NCBI GenBank assembly: GCA_026929865.2
Contig: CM049398.1
Span: 17,769,501-17,833,500, forward strand
Length of the DNA stretch: 64,000 bases
Reading direction: 5' to 3'
Source: Hyperoplus lanceolatus
Lineage: Eukaryota; Chordata; Actinopteri; Uranoscopiformes; Ammodytidae
A program made the translations under genes and the position numbers. This document shows positions 48,475-60,654 of this stretch, one piece after another (position 1 is the stretch's first letter; each line of letters begins with the position of its first letter). The notes under the pieces are model-generated. The model made no database searches, was not told where the DNA came from, and saw nothing but the letters and a program-made list of their open reading frames with translations.

Positions 48475-49460
48475 TACAATAAGGTACACAAAATTGTAGT
48501 AGCTACTACATACCTACTACATAGTTTTTTTTTTTTTGCGCTACCTATGTGTTAGGTAGCACAAAAAAAAACCCTATGTGTTACCTACTACATAGTTTTT
48601 TTTTTTTGCGCTACCTATGTGTTAGGTAGCACAAAAAAAAACCCCTATGTGTTACCTACTACATAGTTTTTTTTTTTTGCGCTACCTATGTGTTAGGTAG
48701 CACAAAAAAAAAACCCTATGTGTTACCTACTACATAGTTTTTTTTTTTTTGCGCTACCTATGTGTTAGGTAGCACAAAAAAAAAACCCTATGTGTTACCT
48801 ACTACATAGTTTTTTTTTTTTGCGCTACCTATGTGTTAGGTAGCACAAAAAAAAAACCCCTATGTGTTACCTACTACATAGTTTTTTTTTTGCGCTACCT
48901 ATGTGTTAGGTAGCACAAAAAAAAAAACCCTATGTGTTACCTACTACATAGTTTTTTTTTTTGCGCTACCTATGTGTTAGGTAGCACAAAAAAAAACCCT
49001 ATGTGTTACCTACTACATAGTTTTTTTTTTTTGCGCTACCTATGTGTTAGGTAGCACAAAAAAAAAACCCCTATGTGTTACCTACTACATAGTTATTTTT
49101 TTTTTGTGCTACCTAACACATAGGTAGCGCAAAAAAAAAAAAACTATATAGTACCTAACACATAGGTAGCACAAAAAAAAAACTCTATGTGCTACCTAAC
49201 ACATAGGGTTTTTTTTTTGTGCTACCTAACACATAGGTAGCGCAAAAAAAAAAAAACTATGTAGTAGGTAACACATAGGGTTTTTTTTGTGCTACCTAAC
49301 ACATAGGTAGCGCAAAAAAAAAAAAACTATGTAGTAGGTAACACATAGGGTTTTTTTTTTTTGTGCTACCTAACACATAGGTAGCGCAAAAACAAACAAA
49401 CTATGTAGTAGGTATGTAGTAGCTACTACAATTTTGTGTACCTTATTGTAAAGTGTTACC
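48475..49460. mobile_element. MITE built of hairpin units with an orientation switch
   Basis: Termini GGTAACACTTTACAATAAGG and its exact complement, with a perfect 8-bp duplication GTATTACT (48467-48474 and 49461-49468), a hAT-type target. The interior is a tandem array of about 70-base units, each with T(9-12)GCGCTACCTA, a TGTGT loop and TAGGTAGCACA(9-11), that is, a self-contained hairpin. Eight units run one way (about 48530-49090), then about four or five run as reverse complements (about 49095-49400). The whole element is thus a long inverted repeat of tandem hairpins. No coding content. Confidence 0.92.
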
Positions 49461-49469
49461 GTATTACTT

Positions 49470-51587
49470 TTAGAATTATCTTTTTTAGGTGTTGTACACC
49501 GGTTTTATGTTACAGCTCATTTGAGTCACTACTTGTAAATATTTGATTGAATCTATATAAACATTAATTTTTGAATGTCTATACTTTTAACAGTTTTCAG
49601 TTTTGAACATACAGCTCTGATGAGAAATGTTGCAAAAGTGTATCCCATGAATTATTATATGTGGTTCAAAGTCTTCATTCAGTCTAATTTCCTAATGTTC
49701 TTTGAAAGTAGAGACAACATTTCTACCAAATAGCGTCTGGACCAAATTTCATATTAGTCATGTTTTGTGCACTTCCCTACTGTGTTTTGGAAAATTTCCA
49801 ATGCATTTCTGATGCTAAGACTTAGGAGAAGCAATTTCAAGAGCCAAAACAATTCAACAGGATGACTAAAGGTTCTTCTTTCACACAAATTTCCAGGTTT
49901 TTCAAAAATCGCAATTCATTTTTTAAGCATTTAAGCCAATTATTTATATGCACAATGGTCTAGGACATAAGTAGACCTCAGAAAACAAAGGCCTAATGTG
50001 TTCTGAACATTTCCATATAAGACACTTTGGTATAATTTATCTTCTTGCACATTTAAAATAGGTATTAATAGTAGTATGTTAAATCCGAGAAAATACCTCT
50101 CGACCCCAGAGGGAGTATGGCACTCGAAACATTTGTAAAAATATATTTACTGTTAATGTTATAGTGGAATGCTAAAAGAACAAACATACTATCAACATCT
50201 ACAGAGTGAAAAACTCGGTAGGTCTGCATCCCACTTTAGCTGACATGACCTGCATATGTATTCCCAGCTAATACTGTGAAGAGAAAAAAAACATTCAGCA
50301 GTGTTAATATAATTAGATTATGTTGCTTCCCTCAGTATTTGATTATTTCCTTTATCTTTTAAATAGTATCTTATAGGTGTTTGCCTTCAATATTGAAAAC
50401 TGACATGATGTGCCCTGTAATTTGCCACACACATTCATTTAAATGGAAAACAGGGCGATATTAGTGCTTGAATAAACAGTAAAACTCAAAATTGTATATC
50501 TTAGCAAATAGTCTCACTCCAAGGGTTGTAAACATCATTCACTTTTTCCTCCTTTGAATCTGCTACGACGACAGGGTTCAGATTATTGAGGGTATTTTGT
50601 AGAGGTGTGAATGTAAACCATTAGTTTTGCTTGCATTTAACAAGCTGTAAAACACATTTCCTACAGCAGGGAACATTTGTTCATAGATTTGTATGAAATG
50701 GTTGCCCATTACCTCCACCAGCAGTCTGCATCTGAAATTGCTTGAACTTGCTTGAAAATAGAGATACAGTAGGTCATTTTGAGCTGCTAAATTTTGTTTT
50801 TTACAGGTTCTTTTGCGAGACAAATATCTTGTGGTATTTTGCTACTCACGCCAATCAACTGGTGAAATCCTGCTCTAAACTATAAATGATTCCAATACTG
50901 GATGTAGCTCTATGTTGAGATCACTAGCACACATGAATGGACAGGCATCAAGCCACCTTATATCTACCATGTCCATTGTGTGGCCATTACAGCCCTCTGC
51001 AGATGGCCACAATGTCAACCCCATTTGCATTGCTTAGATGTAGGGCACCACAAGGGAAGTTTGGATCACATTAGGCCACACCACCACAAGCCCCACCAAC
51101 CCTGCAGTATTATTCCGCTGTCACTTTTAAGTTGTAATCCATCAAATTTGTAGCTGCAATGATTGATACTGATGCAGACATCTAAAAATACTGCCTAATT
51201 GGCAGCAATCCTAATCAATGCATTGCAGAGATTGAAACAGTAATATACATATAAACAACATCTACAAAAATAGCTATTTGTTATTGGTGTAACGTAACCT
51301 GACTTTTATGGGTTGAATATCAATGGACCTTGTGATTTTCTGTTAATTACCAATATCATTTTCACATCAACTCTCACTGTTAATTATTGTCTGGTGAATA
51401 TATCATGCAACCCCTGTTGACTCTCAGTGGGATTTTAAAACCAGTGATTAAATGTTAATGTCTAAATCATTGTTTCTTCTAACATTAATATTCAATTGAA
51501 TTCATTATTATTAGAAGGAAATACATGTGACCGTTCTGCATGGATCTGCAAGAAATTTGAGTGACACATTTTTCCTTTTCTTTGTAG
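49470..51587. other. Region before the giant exon, no exon found
   Basis: AT-rich sequence in which the upstream exons (start codon, any signal peptide) of the next gene might be expected, but I found none with convincing splice sites. The acceptor of the giant exon (TTTTTCCTTTTCTTTGTAG) ends at 51587. Confidence 0.4.
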
Positions 51588-52618
51588 TCAGGGCAGAAAA
51601 AGAAGATTTCCAAGGTAACCACACAGAAAAAACAAAAGGCACAACCATCAAAAAAGATCTGCTTTTGAAAGAGGAAAACACTATTGGTCATGGAACCGAA
51701 GCACATCGACACACTGCGACGGCGATGAAGGCCAAGTTTCCTGTGGTGGTTTTGTTTGACACCAGACCAACAGCCCTCCATGAGACTACACAAATCACAA
51801 AAGCCTTAGCTAGAATTGCCTCAGCGAGCAGAGAGTCATTTGTTTCCAGAAATGGTCAAAACTCTCTCAGATCAATAGAACACAGTTCATCAGCTGTGAG
51901 GATGCACACGGAATCCGATGTCCCTTTGATCTCGAAATATAAGAAGATTCCTTTCTCTTCTACACAAGCTGCATATGAATCAATGATGAATGGCACCTCC
52001 AAGCCACGGGTCCATTTGTCTGTAGCTGCAGTGAAAGCATTTCTTTGGCCTCACACTTTGCTTGATAACAGGAATCAGAGAAACAGTGACTCTATTTCTG
52101 TCACATCTGCTGACGGAGGGCTGGGAGTTTCAATTTTGTCTGCATCATATCCTCGTGTAATTGATAACCCGGCTGTGCTGCGTGATGACAACCGATCTCA
52201 AGGCAAGGGAGAAAAGGGAATTTCAAGCCTTGGAAGAAAAGGGTATCTGTTTGGTACGATGCAATCCATCCTACAAAGTCATACAGCAGGAGAGTCAGTG
52301 ACAGGAAAAACTGTGGCAAACTTGTGTTTGACCTGCCCAAAAGATCGACGGGCCATGTCCGCTGAGAAATCTGTAACTCTGCCTGCAGGGTCACCTAATG
52401 ACGTCACAGACTCTCTTAATACAGATGGGCTTTCTTTAGATTTCAATCAATTTGCAACCCCATCACCCAGTTCAACTCCACAAGAAGCTAGATATCAAGA
52501 AGAAATACTGAACAAGGACAAAAGTTACCAAAACACCCAGCATTATAGTTTCGGTGTGAGGGAACAACTCTTTTATAATGTGAAATTTCCTCCTTTCTAT
52601 CCTTTGCTAAAACTGTGA
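51588..52618 (+). CDS. First open segment of the giant exon
   Basis: It follows a strong acceptor (TTTTTCCTTTTCTTTGTAG), with two bases completing a codon begun in an unseen upstream exon. About 342 codons stay open (EDFQGNHTEKTKGTT; SRESFVSRNGQNSLRS; VRDNRSQ-like sequons). The end at 52616-52618 is probably not the true end, because protein-like sequence of the same composition continues in another frame (TETSITQKPSSTTAPLHRS from 52764) up to the hAT insertion at 53043. Confidence 0.55.
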
Positions 52619-53043
52619 GTGGTAGTCATATCATGTTGAATAATTCCCAAGTCGAACATTTTCTCTCTGATGCAGGAACAAATGCTGCTGAAACAGTCTT
52701 TTGCTGAGTTGTCGTCAGTAACACAAAAAGACACACAAGAAACAATCGAGGCACACAATCCCTACTGAGACTTCTATCACACAGAAACCCAGTTCAACAA
52801 CTGCACCGCTTCATCGCTCGTCTGAAAAAACTGTAAAACAGAAGATCAGCACTTTGGGGGACCCACAGTCCAAACTGATCGATATAAGTAAGATTAACAA
52901 AAGCATTTCCCACAGTCTCTTAACAAACTTGAAAAATGTATTTTTCCAAAACCAACCTTCGGACTTCAGCAATGGGTCAGAAAGCAATACATCTTTAATT
53001 GCCGCAGCTCACCACAGCATGCAGAAAAGTGGTCTTCCAGAAG

Positions 53044-55552
53044 CAGTGTTGGGAGTAACGCGTTACAGGAAGTAATACATTACTGTAATGCATTACGTTT
53101 TGCTGTAACGCGGTAATGTAAGGCATTACAGCAAAAAAATGGTAATATGTAACGCGGTACATAGCTCAGAAACGAGCATTACAATGCATTTTAAACCCGA
53201 AATTGACTTCTTTGTTGTTTTTATACAAATTGGCCAACACCGCGAGTTTCGCAGAGTAGAAAAAAACCCACGCTAATGTTACTGCTAGAGGAGAAGAAAA
53301 CTCGATTTGCTGCTACAATTGATTCCAAAGATGCGCTAGCCTGCTGGCTTCCGTTTCACTGCCCAAGTTATTGAAAACTTTTGTGGTGTTTGGAGACTCT
53401 GACGTGAAAGCACGTATCACTTAACGAGCAGCGGGTGCTGCCGCGAGCCCCTCCCCGTCTAAGAGCACTCGGAGGCGGTCAGTCTCGGAGCAGCCCCTCG
53501 GAGCGAGTCCCTGCCTGCTGTCAGAGCAGAGAGGTGACACACCTCCGCGTCCAGGCTGCAAATGAATCGCGCTGTTGTTAGGTGCGAAATCGGAGATAGT
53601 GTGCCACTAAGCTATTTATGCTGAAGCGGTATTGCTGGATTTAGGAGTTATTTAAAGATATGGCAAGCAAAAAGTTGACGAGTAGGGAGTTGGTGTTCAC
53701 TCGTTCTACGGCCCCGGTCACGGTGCGTCCATGCAACGCAGCATTATATATATATTAATATTATCATATTATAATGATGATAATAGTAATAATGCAGAAT
53801 AGAAGAAAAAAGGAAATAAAAATGGTAGTGGGTAAAAAAAAAATCATAAAAAACACCTACTGTTTACATGAGTTTTGTGGTGTAGTTCTAGTTCTAGTTT
53901 GCAACTGTTGGCTTACAACAAAGTGGACATCATTACAAATGGATGGAGGGGTGAATCTGATTAAATAAGTTCAACTCTCTTTCAAAATATCAGGTATTTC
54001 ATGGAAATTACATAATAGCCTACAACATGGCCGCCACCATATGACGTCATAATATGCTAATTAGATGGGAAAATTTACTCCCCAGATACACTTTAGGTCA
54101 TTCTCAATATTTGTCTCATTTACACTTTGTCTCTATCTCAAACCACTTTCAATCCAGAGCCTTCTGAAATTTAAGTGTCAAAATCTAGTATTTTTAAAAA
54201 TAAAACCCGGCGCCTAAAGGGTTTGCTTTGATGCAAATTATGAAATCTTAACATAACGGCGGCAATGATGGTGCGTAAAGGACAGCGCAGTTGGCAAGCT
54301 CTCCTCGGCACTACAAGTGCTGCAGCAAAAAAGTCACAATAAGAGTTGATCGCTTTGTCGATTCATGCCTCTGACACACACGTCGACTCCCAACATAATG
54401 AGTGGATGCTTTGAATTAGCAAAGGAGATATATTAAGGCTACTATTGTTATTATAAAATGTCACGCAAGAGAGACGATAAACAAACATAATGGGCTGTTA
54501 TCATTTAGATTAGATGGCAAGATGATAAGGCAGATTCTTTGGAACAACTAAAAAAGGCAAAAGTTGATGATGATGTGAACAACTTGTTTGTGCTTTTAAG
54601 TCGCCAGAACGCAAGAAACAAATCTTTGAGGCTCAATTTACTTTTTCAATCTACAGTAGTAGGCTCTAGCTCTATTGATATTAATATAGGCTAAATAAAT
54701 ACCTGAAGATACAGTATTTCTATCATAAAATGTATTGCACCATGAGTCATAACCTTTGTTCCCAAGGCTGTTCACCTCCTCAACTCCTCCTAAACCCCCC
54801 CCCCCCCCTCCCCCCCCCCATGGACTGTGAAGCCGTGAACTCTGTTTTGCCCTCTCACTCCCATTAACTGTTACAACACAAGTACCTCGCTTCAATTCAT
54901 CTCAACAATTGTATTATGACCAGCATGGTATTTTATTTATTTATTTATTTAATTGATTGCACTTTATATTTCTGTCATATTTGACACATTTTACACTGTT
55001 GAGAGTCAGTTCTCCATTTATAAACATGCACTTTGCATATTTTATACATATTTACATATATTTGTGTATTTGTAGACACCTGTGCTTGTGTGTATTGTCT
55101 GCCAGGTAGCAACGCTGTGTTTTTGTTTGTTTTTGTTTGTTTGTTTGGACATGGCCTTGTCCTTTGTAATGCTGCTGCTCTATGTGCCTTCAATTGCCCC
55201 CTGGGGACAAATAAAGTTTTTTTGAATTTGAATTTGAATTTGAATAACTGTGACCATTATATTATATAGCATAGGCCTACTTGTGTTAGCCTTAAGCCTA
55301 GCTCAGTCATTATGCCATACCATGTCACCTCCTGCTGTGTAATGAGCTGCATTGAATACAAGAAGATCTATTGAGAACACCAAATCCATATTTCATGTTA
55401 TTTTGGTGAAAGTAATGCAAAAGTAATGTAAAAGTAGTGTAATGCCTTACAATTCAAAGACAGTAATATTGTAATGTAACTAACTACTTTGAAATGCCAG
55501 TAATAAGTAATAAATACCACATTACGCTTTTGAAGTAACTTGCCCAACACTG
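53044..55552. mobile_element. hAT element 1 in the giant exon
   Basis: Termini CAGTGTTGGGAGTAACGCG and AACTTGCCCAACACTG, with a perfect TCCAGAAG duplication (53036-53043 and 55553-55560). It closely matches element 2, so both come from one young family. A short open stretch (MASKKLTSRELVFTRSTAPV near 53660) may be a relic of a transposase start, but no complete transposase is present. It carries a LINE 3' end at 54754-55243 that element 2 lacks. Confidence 0.93.
54754..55243 (+). mobile_element. LINE 3' end (L2-like tail) in hAT element 1
   Basis: A 3' UTR-like block with C runs at 54796-54820, ending GGGGACAAATAAAGTTTTT and (TTGAAT)n. It is flanked by ATAAC on both sides (54749-54753 and 55244-55248). 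The same position in hAT element 2 (near 58880) is empty. Confidence 0.75.
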
Positions 55553-55571
55553 TCCAGAAGTTAGTGATCAC

Positions 55572-58500
55572 CAGTGTTGGGAGTAACGCGTTACAGGAAG
55601 TAATGCATTACTGTAATGCATTACGTTTTGCTGTAACGCGGTAATGTAAGGCATTACAGCAAAAAAAATGGTAATATGTAACGCGGTACATAGCTCAGAA
55701 ACGTGCGTTACAATGCATTTTAAACCCGAAATTGACTGGTCTGTTGTTTTTATACAAATTGGCCAACACCGCGAGTTTCGCAGAGGAGAAAAAAAACCAC
55801 GCTAATGTTACTGCTAGAGGAGAAGAAAACTCGATTTGCTGCTACAATTGATTACAAAGATGCGCTAGCCTACTGGCTTCCGTCTCACTGCCCAAGTTAT
55901 TGAAAACTTTTGTGGTGTTTGGAGACTGACGTGAAAGCACGTATCACTCTGTGCTCAACGAGCAGCGGGTGCTGCCGCGAGCCCCTTCCCGTCTAAGAGG
56001 ACTCGGAGGCGGTCAGTCTCGGAGCAGCCCCTCGGAGCGAGTCCCTGCCTGCTGTCAGAGCAGAGAGGAGAAACACCTCCGCGTCCAGGCTGCAAATGAA
56101 TCGCGCTGTTGTTTGGTGCGAAATCGGAGATAGTGTGCCACTAAGCTATTTATGCTGAAGCGGTATTGCTGGATTTAGGAGTTATTTAGAGATATGGCAA
56201 GCAAAAAGTTGACGAGTAGGGAGTTGGTGTTCACCCGTTCTACGGCCCCGGTCACGGTGCGTCCATGCGCAGCAGTGGTGCAGCCATGCGACGCAGCATT
56301 ATATATATATTAATATTATCATATCATAATGATAACTAGAAAATGCATTTCCTGCTGAAAATGCGTGTGAATGCTGAAACAGCTTACGCTAAACTGGATA
56401 GCTGAGTATGAAGATTTGAAAAAGGTTTATAAAGTTGTTGAAGTTTATAAAGGGCATAATTGTGTAAAATAAGTTTAAAAGGAGTTGAAAAGTTGAATAT
56501 ATAGAGGGTTGAATAACATTTCTTGCTGAAATTATGAAGAAGTTGAAAGACATGGATAAAAATCTTAAAACTATGAAATAGTAATTCAATAGACTTGGAG
56601 CTAAACTACCTTGATGTCTTGAATGTATATGAATCGGCTAAAGGAGTATGAAGATGTGGAAAAGTAAGAAACAGTCTTAAATATGAACAATAGTGAATTG
56701 TTTAACTCTTATAGGAATGATGTTGAATATTTAAAAATGTCTAGATAAAATTATAATTGAAAGACATGAAAAAAAAAATATGTGTGAAATAGGCCTTCAA
56801 AGAGCAGAGTATTTGCCCCATTTCAACTTTGCCTCTCCTAACTGTCTAATAAAGCGGAAAAAATAAAAAAATAATCAAGAAAAAAAAGTGAAATTGCCCT
56901 TTAATGGGCAGAGTGAGTCACCAAGGTGAGTGTATGTCTTATTGAGGGTCTGTGATCAGGCAGAAATCCCACCTTTTCGAGGCCTCAGAGAGGTAATTTC
57001 ATCCAAAACGTCACCTCAAACCGCTGCCTAACTGACGGACCGTGAGTCTAACTGACAAAATTATTTTATTGTTAGAACCAGAAGAATCTGATGAAGACAC
57101 AGTGTGAAGATTATGTCTGTAATGTGAAGAATATGAGAACCAGACTATTTTAAATGTGTGGTACAGTCTGCCTTTCTCCAGAAATGTCATGTCTCAGTTA
57201 TCGAGGAGGCAGTTGGGTGAACACCATTTAGCTTGGAAGCCCAGACCTCCCATTGTGTAGGTCCGATTGCTTCAGTAGTCACATCTATGCGACCGGCAGA
57301 ATATGTCCTACATTTTGATGTAAAAATTATCCACGTAGGGTTTAATTTGTGGGAGTGAGAGGCAGTTATGTGGAAGGTTTTGGTGTATTTTTACAACAAT
57401 TCTACACTGTAACAGTTGGTTCCCCCACTCTGCCTCTGAACATTCCGTCCCATCCGGATCCCATTATAAATTTAGAAAGAGGTTAAAAAAAGCTTAAAAC
57501 TAAAACTGTGTTTGTTCAAAGACAGTTGAAGATTTTAAAAAGTTGTCAAAGAATTTAATAGCTGAAATTAATGTGAATTGTTTAAAGTTTGAATGGAGGT
57601 TGTAGCTGAAAAAATGCGGGAGGAGATAGGTTTCAAAGAGGATGAAGTTTTAGCGGTTTGGAATGCTGCTCCCATCCGCGTCAATGTTAAAATAATTTGT
57701 TAAAAGCTGAATATTTGAAATATTTGAAAAGGTAGAAACATTTTAAAAGAGGTCCAAACATGTCCTTAAAGAGCTGAACATTTTGGTATTTGTATGGTTA
57801 AAATAGCTGAAGATTTGAAGGAGTTGAAGAGAGCCAAAAAACGTACGGAAGCGGAAAAATAAGTTTAATAAAGATTTGGATAACAATAGTGTGAATGCTG
57901 GAAGCTCCAGCATTCACACTAATAATGATGATAATAGTATTAATGCAGAATAGAAGAAAAAAGGAAACAAAAATGGTGGTGGGTAAAAAAAAATCATAAA
58001 AAACGCCTACTGTTTACATGAGTTTTGTGGTGTAGTTCTAGTTCTAGTTTACAACTGTTGGCTTACAACAAAGTGGACATCCTTACAAATGGATGGAGGG
58101 GTGAATCTGATTAAATAAGTTCAACTCTCTTTCAAAATATCAGGTATTTCATGGAAATTACATAATAGCCTACAACATGGCCGCCACCATATGACGTCAT
58201 AATATGCTAATTAGATGGGAAAATTTACTATTCTCAATATTTGTCTCATTTACACTTTGTCTCTATCTCAAACCACTTTCAATCCAGAGCCTTCTGAAAT
58301 TTAAGTGTCAAAATCTAGTATTTTTAAAAATAAAACCCGGCGCCTAAAGGGTTTGCTTTGATGCAAATTATGAAATCTTAACATAACGGCGGCAATGATG
58401 GTGCGTAAAGGACAGCGCAGTTGGCAAGCTCTCCTCAGCACTAAAAGTGCTGCAGCAAAAAAGTCACAATAAGAGTTGATCGCTTTGTCGATTCATGCCT

Positions 58501-59187
58501 CTGAAACACACGTCGACTCCCAACATAATGAGTGGATGCTTTGAATTAGAAAAGGAGATATATTAAGGCTACTATTGTTATTATAAAATGTCACGCAAGA
58601 GAGACGATAAACAAACATAATGGGCTGTTATCATTTAGATTAGATGGCAAGATGATAAGGCAGATTCTTTGGAACAACTAAAAAAGGCAAAAGTTGATGA
58701 TGATGTGAACAACTTGTTTGTGCTTTTAAGTCGCCAGAACGCAAGAAACAAATCTTTGAGGCTCAATTTACTTTTTCAATCTACAGTAGTAGGCTCTAGC
58801 TCTATTGATATTAATATAGGCTAAATAAATACCTAAAGATACAGTATTTCTATTATAAAATGTATTGCACCATGAGCCATAACTGTGGCCATTATATTAT
58901 ATAGCATAGGCCTACTTGTGTTAGCCTTAAGCCTAGCTCAGTCATTATGCCATACCATGTCACCTCCTGCTGTGTAATGAGCTGCATTGAACACAAGAAG
59001 ATCTATTGAGAACACCAAATCCATATTTCATGTTATTTTGGTGAAAGTAATGCAAAAGTAATGTAAAAGTAGTGTAATGCCTTACAATTCAAAGACAGTA
59101 ATATTGTAATGTAACTAACTACTTTGAAATTCCAGTAATAAGTAATAAATACCGCATTACGCTTTTGAAGTAACTTGCCCAACACTG
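55572..59187. mobile_element. hAT element 2 in the giant exon
   Basis: Same family and ends as element 1, with its own perfect duplication GTGATCAC (55564-55571 and 59188-59195), itself a palindrome. Only 11 host bases (55561-55571) separate it from the duplication of element 1. It contains a Helitron-like insert at 56336-57922; without it the element is about 2.0 kb. Confidence 0.93.
56336..57922 (+). mobile_element. Helitron/Helentron-like element in hAT element 2
   Basis: It starts CTAGAAAATGCATTTCCTG and ends with a 16-bp hairpin (arms 57887-57902 and 57906-57921, core GTGTGAATGCTGGA) finishing CTAA before T. TGTGAATGCTG from the hairpin also occurs about 33 bases from the 5' end. Element 1 shows the uninterrupted AT-rich site near 53765-53785, though TGATAA repeats blur the exact border. 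The interior has many GTTGAAAAG-like words and no long reading frame. Confidence 0.7.
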
Positions 59188-59195
59188 GTGATCAC

Positions 59196-60650
59196 AGCTT
59201 TGAATCAGAGCCAACTGCAAAAATGAGGTTGACTGGAGCTCACAGCGCAATGACACTCTTTCGCCTTAGTAGGCCAACCAATTATGCAGTCAAAAATTCT
59301 GCGTCTTCCTCTCTGACAGGAACAGCTGATTCTTTGTTCTCCCCATTAAAGAGCCAAACGCCAGCTAAACTAAGCTCTCAGACCAAAGAACCTGTGTTGA
59401 CTTCTTTACTAAAAGATACTGTCATCAAGTTGGCATCCACAACAACAAAGAGGCACCTGGCAGATAAGGAATATTTTCAGACATCTAACATTGTCAACAG
59501 CCTTGTTAAAAATGTGGGTCCCTCTGGCCCAGCAAATAAACCATTTATGAAAGAACCACTTACTCCAACTTTTACAAGAAGGAACATTGTCGTGCCTGGG
59601 AAGTTGTTTCTTTCAGAAACAAGACAGAACTTTGATGATAATGTGTCCACAATCACTCAAACACTATCAAGCATGTCATTCTCTGAGAGACTGACAGCAT
59701 GCCGAATTTTAGTGCGTCAATCAAAGATCACCCAGGCAAGGATGTTTGACGTTATCAATCATATCCAGGTGGCACAAACACGCCAGTCATTTTCTAAATA
59801 TAACAGGGATTTAAACAGTGAGTCACCAATACTCCAAAACATCAAGCTTGGAAATGAAAATGAGCAGGTTTCGACTGTTGTTGCCGAACATAAAGAAATT
59901 ATTAAGACAGAGGGCAAGCAGGGCAAAGAAAATCAAGTGACAAAACAGATACTAAGGCTGCAAGACAAGGAAGAGAGCAGGGAGAATGAAAAGATGGGAA
60001 ACAAAAGTGACAAATTATCAGATAAATCAGATAAAATAGAAAGCGGGGAGCCAGAAGCAATAATTACTAGTGGAGTTGAGACAAATAAAAATGCAGACTG
60101 GGAGATGGATAGCATTGACGAGCATGAGGCCAACACAAATAAAGAGGAAGGTGAAGGGACTTTAGGAGAAGAGCATGTTAATCTGAGACGAAACAAAGAT
60201 CCAAGACAAGGGGAAGTGAGGGACATAGAATGTGCTCAGAGAAAAGGTGTGACTAAAATAAATACAAGGAATCCAACCAGTAATAAAGCTGAAAAGCAAA
60301 CAGAGTATTTGACAAAAGAAGGAGCAGAGGCTAGGCAAGTAGAAACATCAGGCAAAGAAGGCATTACATATAACAAGAACATTGGGAGAGAGGACATGAC
60401 GAATGTTCCCCTTGGACCGACTACTAATTCTAAAAAACTTTGCGGCGACAAAGGGCACCCCGTTACAAACATATCTTCCTGCCACAGTTTGAATAAACAG
60501 TTGGGAATGACTGAAACCAATGGCATTCATCTGGGTGATAATATTGCACAAATTGTGGAAATGAAAAATAAGCAATTTTCCTACAAAGTGACAAGCAATC
60601 CCAGACCACGCCACTCAACTGTGATATCTAGACTTCAGAACTACCAATAA
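59196..60650 (+). CDS. Middle open segment of the giant exon
   Basis: After removal of both hAT elements the frame runs on as GLPEVSDHSFESEPTAKMR without a break. About 484 codons are open. The central part is highly charged (KEEGEGTLGEEHVNLRRNKD; KTEGKQGKENQ) and probably unstructured; one short helical-looking block is SMSFSERLTACRILVRQSK. An opposite-strand open stretch (59933-60226) is only a shadow. The stop at 60648-60650 is followed by protein-like sequence in a shifted frame (YKPTKHGATSSVAKENTPNK). Confidence 0.55.
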   Translation, partial: SFESEPTAKMRLTGAHSAMTLFRLSRPTNYAVKNSASSSLTGTADSLFSPLKSQTPAKLSSQTKEPVLTSLLKDTVIKLASTTTKRHLADKEYFQTSNIVNSLVKNVGPSGPANKPFMKEPLTPTFTRRNIVVPGKLFLSETRQNFDDNVSTITQTLSSMSFSERLTACRILVRQSKITQARMFDVINHIQVAQTRQSFSKYNRDLNSESPILQNIKLGNENEQVSTVVAEHKEIIKTEGKQGKENQVTKQILRLQDKEESRENEKMGNKSDKLSDKSDKIESGEPEAIITSGVETNKNADWEMDSIDEHEANTNKEEGEGTLGEEHVNLRRNKDPRQGEVRDIECAQRKGVTKINTRNPTSNKAEKQTEYLTKEGAEARQVETSGKEGITYNKNIGREDMTNVPLGPTTNSKKLCGDKGHPVTNISSCHSLNKQLGMTETNGIHLGDNIAQIVEMKNKQFSYKVTSNPRPRHSTVISRLQNYQ

Positions 60651-60654
60651 TAAC

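Noticed and set aside
48500-49420. Regular repeats resembling a CRISPR array
   Set aside because: There are no unique spacers; the units are contiguous hairpins inside transposon-like ends with a target duplication, in a eukaryotic genome.
59933-60614. Overlapping minus-strand open frames rich in Leu, Phe and Ser
   Set aside because: Shadows of the Lys/Glu/Thr-rich plus-strand coding segment.
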